The notes below the pieces were generated by a model. That model saw nothing but the letters and a program-made list of their open reading frames with translations, was not told the origin of the DNA and searched no databases. Source: Phycisphaerales bacterium (GTDB lineage Bacteria; Planctomycetota; Phycisphaerae; Tepidisphaerales; Tepidisphaeraceae). Taken from it: 45,229 bases of DNA. Each line of letters starts with the position of its first letter. The stretch's first letter is position 1. Shown here one piece after another: positions 42,237 through 45,229 of this stretch. The position numbers were made by a program, and so were the translations under genes. Where the stretch lies: positions 1-45,229 of the forward strand of contig JANYKD010000404.1 in the NCBI GenBank assembly GCA_025361735.1. The letters are read 5' to 3'.

Positions 42237-45229
42237 CGGCCGCTTTCAAAATCCAGGGATGTGGGCGCGCCGCCCCTGATTGCCGCGACCGCAACAGGGA
42301 TGTCCTATGCAGAACTGGAAACCGTTTCCAACTTCTCGTTCCTGCGTGGCGCATCCCATCCCGATGAACTGGTCTACCGGGCGGCCGAGTTGGGATACCG
42401 GGCAATCGCCATCACCGACATCAACTCCCTGGCCGGCGTGGTGCGGGCGTACGCGGCCAGGAAGGAACTGCTGGCGGCCGGGTCGTACGCACCGCAACTG
42501 GTGATCGGCACGCGGCTCACGCTCGACGACGGGCCGGATTTGCTGGTGTGGCCGACGGATCGGCCGGCGTATGCGCGGCTGTGCCGGCTGCTGACACTGG
42601 GCAAGCGGCGGGCGCAAAAGGGCGAGTGCTTCCTGCATCTGGAGGATGTGCTGAACAGTTCGGAGGGTTTGCTGGCGGCCGTGGCGGCGGATGTGGAACT
42701 TAGGGATATATCCTGCGCGTTGGGCCTTCTCCACGAGGCCTTCGGCCCACGCCTGTCTCTGGCCGCGGCCATGCTCTATCGCCAGGATGATGTCGCCTAC
42801 ATGCGTAGCCGGATGGCCGCCTCACGGAGGTTTGCCACCCCCCTGCTGGCAACCAATCACGTACATTATCACCTGCCCGAGCGCCGCGCGCTGCAGGATG
42901 TGCTGGTGTGCGTGCGCGAAGGTTGCACGATTCACGAGGCCGGATTCCGGTTGTTTGCCAACGCCGAGCGCTACCTCAAATCGCCCGAGCAGATGCAGCG
43001 GCTTTTCGCCGAATATCCGGCCGCAATTGCCCGCGGGCTGGAAATCGCCGGGCAATGCACATTCTCGCTGGATGAGCTTCGCTACGAATATCCCGACGAA
43101 CTCTCGCCACCGGGCATGACCCCGCAGGAATATCTGACTCAACTGGCGTGGGAAGGAGCCGTGGAACGCTACGGATCCCCTGGCGAAGACGAGGCACGGA
43201 GGCACGGAGGCACAAAGGCACGAAGTGCGGAGCAATCTCTCCCCTCCGTCCCTTCGTGCCTCTCTCCTTCCCCTCCGTCGCCTCTTTCCTCCATCCCCGA
43301 GAAAGTCCGCGTACAGATCGAACATGAACTCCGCCTCATCGAGGAACTGCACTTCGCCAACTATTTCCTGACCGTATACGACATTGTCCGCTTTGCCCGC
43401 TCGCGCGGTATCCTCTGCCAGGGCCGTGGATCGGCGGCCAACTCGGCCGTCTGCTACTGCATCGGAGTCACTTCCGTCGACCCGGCCCGCATCGAGGTCC
43501 TCTTCGAGCGTTTCATCTCGGCCGCCCGCGGCGAACCACCGGATATCGATGTCGACTTCGAACACGAACGCCGCGAGGAAGTGCTTCAGTACATCTACGA
43601 GAAATATGGCCGCGAACGGGCGGGCATGACCGCCGAGGTGATCACCTACCGTGGCCGCTCCGCCGTGCGCGACATCGGCAAGGCGCTAGGCCTGAGCCTG
43701 GACCTCGTTGACTCGCTGGCAAAGAAACTCGACTGGTGGCATCGCGGCACGATCACCGAATCGCAACTTCGCGAACTGGGCCTGAGCCCCGAAGACCCGA
43801 CCATCCGCCAGGTTGTCATGCTCACCCAGCAAGCCCTGGGTTTCCCCCGCCACCTCAGCCAGCATGTCGGCGGCATGGTCATGACCCGCGGGCCGTTGTG
43901 CGAGTTGGTCCCCATAGAAAACGCGGCCATGGAAGGTCGAACGGTGATCGAATGGGACAAAGACGACATTGATGTACTGGGAATCCTCAAAGTGGACGTC
44001 CTCGGTCTGGGAATGCTCACCTGTATCAGCAAAGCACTCGCATTTATCAATCAGGATTTGAACCACAGAGATCACAGAGATCTTTCTGGTCTTCCCATGC
44101 CAATCGGCGAGCCAGCATCCTTGAAGCCACAACAACGACAGGCTCAATTCGCCGAATTGCGTAATGCGTCAAAGCGGTCTCTGGGCTCTCTGTGTTTCAA
44201 TTCATCCGCCCCTTTGGAATTGCACACAATTCCCGCCGAAGATCCGGCTGTCTACGAAATGCTCTCCCACGCCGACACGATCGGCGTCTTTCAGATCGAG
44301 TCGCGGGCGCAGATGTCCATGCTCCCGAGGCTTAAGCCAAAATGTTTCTACGACCTTGTCATCGAAGTCGCTATCGTCCGCCCCGGGCCGATCCAGGGGA
44401 ACATGGTTCATCCCTACCTGCGGCGGCGGAATGGCGAAGAGGCTGTCACCTATCCGTCCGAGGCGATGCGACAGGTACTCGAGAAGACGCTCGGCGTGCC
44501 GCTCTTTCAGGAACAGGCCATGCGCCTGACCATGGTTGGCGCGGGGTTCTCAGCCAGCGAGGCGGACCAGCTTCGGCGAGCCATGGCCGCCTGGCGCAAG
44601 AGCGGGAAACTCGAGACCTTCCGCCAGAAGATCGTCGATGGCATGCTGGCCAACGGCTACACGCAGGGCTTCGCCGAGCAGTGTTACCTGCAAATCCGCG
44701 GCTTCGGGGAATATGGATTCCCCGAGTCGCACGCGGCGTCGTTCGCGCTGCTGGTTTATGCGTCGGCATGGCTCAAGTGCTATCACCCGGCCGAGTTCGC
44801 GGCCGCCCTCATCAACAGCCAGCCCATGGGCTTCTACGCCCCGGCCCAGATCGTCCGCGATGCCCAGAACCACGGCGTGCAGGTCCGGGCGGTGGATGTC
44901 AACGAAAGTGAATGGGATTGCACATTGGAACAAGAGCAGGTTTGTAGCACAGGCGTCTCGCCTGTGACTCCGGCCCTACGGTTGGGATTCCGGATCGTAA
45001 AGGGACTGCGGCAGGCGGAGATGGGAAAGCTCGTCGTGGCGCGCAAGCAGGCCGGGCGGTTTCAGTCAGTGACCGATCTGCAGGAACTCACCGGGCTGTC
45101 CAAGGCAATCCTGCGAAAACTGGCCGAGGCGGATGCGTTCGGTTCGCTCGGATTGACACGCCGGCAGGCATTGTGGCGCGTGCTGGAGGTGGACGATCGG
45201 CAATGGCCGCTGTTTGCCTATGTAGGGTC
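42228..45229 (+). CDS. dnaE2: Error-prone DNA polymerase III alpha-type (DnaE2), 3' partial, with three in-frame repeats
   Basis: A translesion C-family polymerase; 1000 codons are present and the gene runs off the window. A PHP domain starts 'YAELETVSNFSFLRGASHP', diagnostic of DnaE2. The palm has 'GILCQGRGSAANSAVCYCIG', 'PPDIDVDFEHERREEV' (Asp441, Asp443) and 'KVDVLGLGML' (Asp590), so catalysis should be intact; 'DTIGVFQIESRAQMSMLPRL' and 'FGEYGFPESHAASFALL' follow. Three inserts absent from the usual family pattern are read straight through: about residues 317-355, 611-659 and 906-915, each made of repeat DNA (43176-43292, 44058-44204, 44943-44972). Start ATG 42228 or 42300; the first sits in a hairpin. 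DnaE2 usually works with ImuA/ImuB under SOS control; neither is inside this window. Confidence 0.93.
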   Translation, partial: MPDRPLSKSRDVGAPPLIAATATGMSYAELETVSNFSFLRGASHPDELVYRAAELGYRAIAITDINSLAGVVRAYAARKELLAAGSYAPQLVIGTRLTLDDGPDLLVWPTDRPAYARLCRLLTLGKRRAQKGECFLHLEDVLNSSEGLLAAVAADVELRDISCALGLLHEAFGPRLSLAAAMLYRQDDVAYMRSRMAASRRFATPLLATNHVHYHLPERRALQDVLVCVREGCTIHEAGFRLFANAERYLKSPEQMQRLFAEYPAAIARGLEIAGQCTFSLDELRYEYPDELSPPGMTPQEYLTQLAWEGAVERYGSPGEDEARRHGGTKARSAEQSLPSVPSCLSPSPPSPLSSIPEKVRVQIEHELRLIEELHFANYFLTVYDIVRFARSRGILCQGRGSAANSAVCYCIGVTSVDPARIEVLFERFISAARGEPPDIDVDFEHERREEVLQYIYEKYGRERAGMTAEVITYRGRSAVRDIGKALGLSLDLVDSLAKKLDWWHRGTITESQLRELGLSPEDPTIRQVVMLTQQALGFPRHLSQHVGGMVMTRGPLCELVPIENAAMEGRTVIEWDKDDIDVLGILKVDVLGLGMLTCISKALAFINQDLNHRDHRDLSGLPMPIGEPASLKPQQRQAQFAELRNASKRSLGSLCFNSSAPLELHTIPAEDPAVYEMLSHADTIGVFQIESRAQMSMLPRLKPKCFYDLVIEVAIVRPGPIQGNMVHPYLRRRNGEEAVTYPSEAMRQVLEKTLGVPLFQEQAMRLTMVGAGFSASEADQLRRAMAAWRKSGKLETFRQKIVDGMLANGYTQGFAEQCYLQIRGFGEYGFPESHAASFALLVYASAWLKCYHPAEFAAALINSQPMGFYAPAQIVRDAQNHGVQVRAVDVNESEWDCTLEQEQVCSTGVSPVTPALRLGFRIVKGLRQAEMGKLVVARKQAGRFQSVTDLQELTGLSKAILRKLAEADAFGSLGLTRRQALWRVLEVDDRQWPLFAYVG
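43191..43262. repeat. In-frame repeat A inside dnaE2
   Basis: GGCACGGAGGCACGGAGG and AGGCACGAAG form the left side; CTTCGTGCCT, the exact reverse complement of AGGCACGAAG, is at 43252-43261. The unit is related to the CACGAAG repeats at 4806-4830. It adds about 39 Ser/Pro/Gly-rich residues between 'ERYG' and 'IPEKVR'. Confidence 0.88.
44058..44204. repeat. In-frame repeat B inside dnaE2
   Basis: The left end 'TTGAACCACAGAGATCACAG' faces 'CTCTCTGTGTTTCAA' (44186-44200); both give the core TTGAAnCACAGAGA in opposite directions. The lower-GC interior of about 100 bases is translated too. It adds about 49 residues before the conserved 'IPAEDPAVYEML'. Confidence 0.85.
44943..44972. repeat. In-frame repeat C inside dnaE2
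   Basis: CACAGGCG (44948-44955), loop TCT, CGCCTGTG (44959-44966) is a perfect 8-bp stem. It is translated as 'CSTGVSPVTP' between 'DCTLE' and 'ALRLGFRIVKG'. Confidence 0.88.

Noticed and set aside
42691-43565. Frames inside dnaE2 (42691-43119 plus, 42822-43565 minus)
   Set aside because: The dnaE2 frame through the whole region has all polymerase motifs; these are shadows.
43167-44210. Frameshift or pseudogene in dnaE2
   Set aside because: I followed the codons across both large repeats; the frame is unbroken and conserved motifs resume in phase on each side.

Overview
The window looks like a chromosomal segment of a planctomycete, most likely from the Phycisphaerae/Tepidisphaerales side. 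The reasons are two secreted proteins that open with the planctomycetal 'LExR..LSA/LSG' leader (22505-24301 and 39980-40621), a sulfatase fused to a LamG-like domain, a Tat-exported Gfo/Idh/MocA oxidoreductase, a DUF1570-type zincin, KDO synthesis (outer membrane), high GC, and many short intergenic repeat families of the kind seen in Planctomycetota and Verrucomicrobiota. The taxonomy is an inference. I saw no rRNA, tRNA, insertion sequence, prophage or CRISPR array.

Layout. 1-9.3 kb (+): the end of a sulfatase, a lipid-kinase-like protein coupled to kdsA, a receiver-like protein coupled to a diguanylate cyclase, a secreted zincin, an MFS permease with a clear terminator, and hemL. 9.3-16.4 kb (-): a small orphan, a GH95 fucosidase with an inserted domain, and a Gfo/Idh oxidoreductase followed by a HEAT-repeat protein. 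16.6-24.3 kb: an HDOD protein, a PQQ-type beta-propeller, a CE15-like esterase lipoprotein, two orphans, a secreted DUF1579-like protein and a cadherin-like surface protein. 24.5-35.0 kb (+): an eleven-gene, tightly packed operon. 35.1-42.1 kb: argG, two tiny genes, an outer-membrane barrel with its lipoprotein partner, an RTX-repeat secreted protein, and asd. 42.2 kb to the right edge: an error-prone DNA polymerase (dnaE2) running off the window.

The best candidate for an undescribed system is the 24.5-35.0 kb operon. It joins a HAD phosphatase, an M20 hydrolase, a second HemL-type PLP enzyme, a PaaK/CapK-like adenylate-forming ligase, an SGNH hydrolase, a FemAB/GNAT-type acyltransferase, a divergent arginase-fold protein, two paired small EamA/SMR (ArnE/ArnF-like) membrane proteins, an outer-membrane barrel and a secreted GH114-type glycosidase. 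Most junctions are 4-base ATGA overlaps. Together they suggest synthesis, activation, transfer and export of an amino-acid-like or acyl group onto a lipid-linked or envelope glycan. The product is unknown.

The second striking signal is repeat DNA inside genes. At least ten families of short palindromic or tandem repeats are present. Several sit in frame within coding sequence: three inside dnaE2, and one each at the N-termini of the zincin, the HEAT-repeat protein and the outer-membrane barrel. Another supplies the zincin's stop codon. This resembles the in-frame Rickettsia palindromic elements, but here the repeats are of several unrelated kinds.
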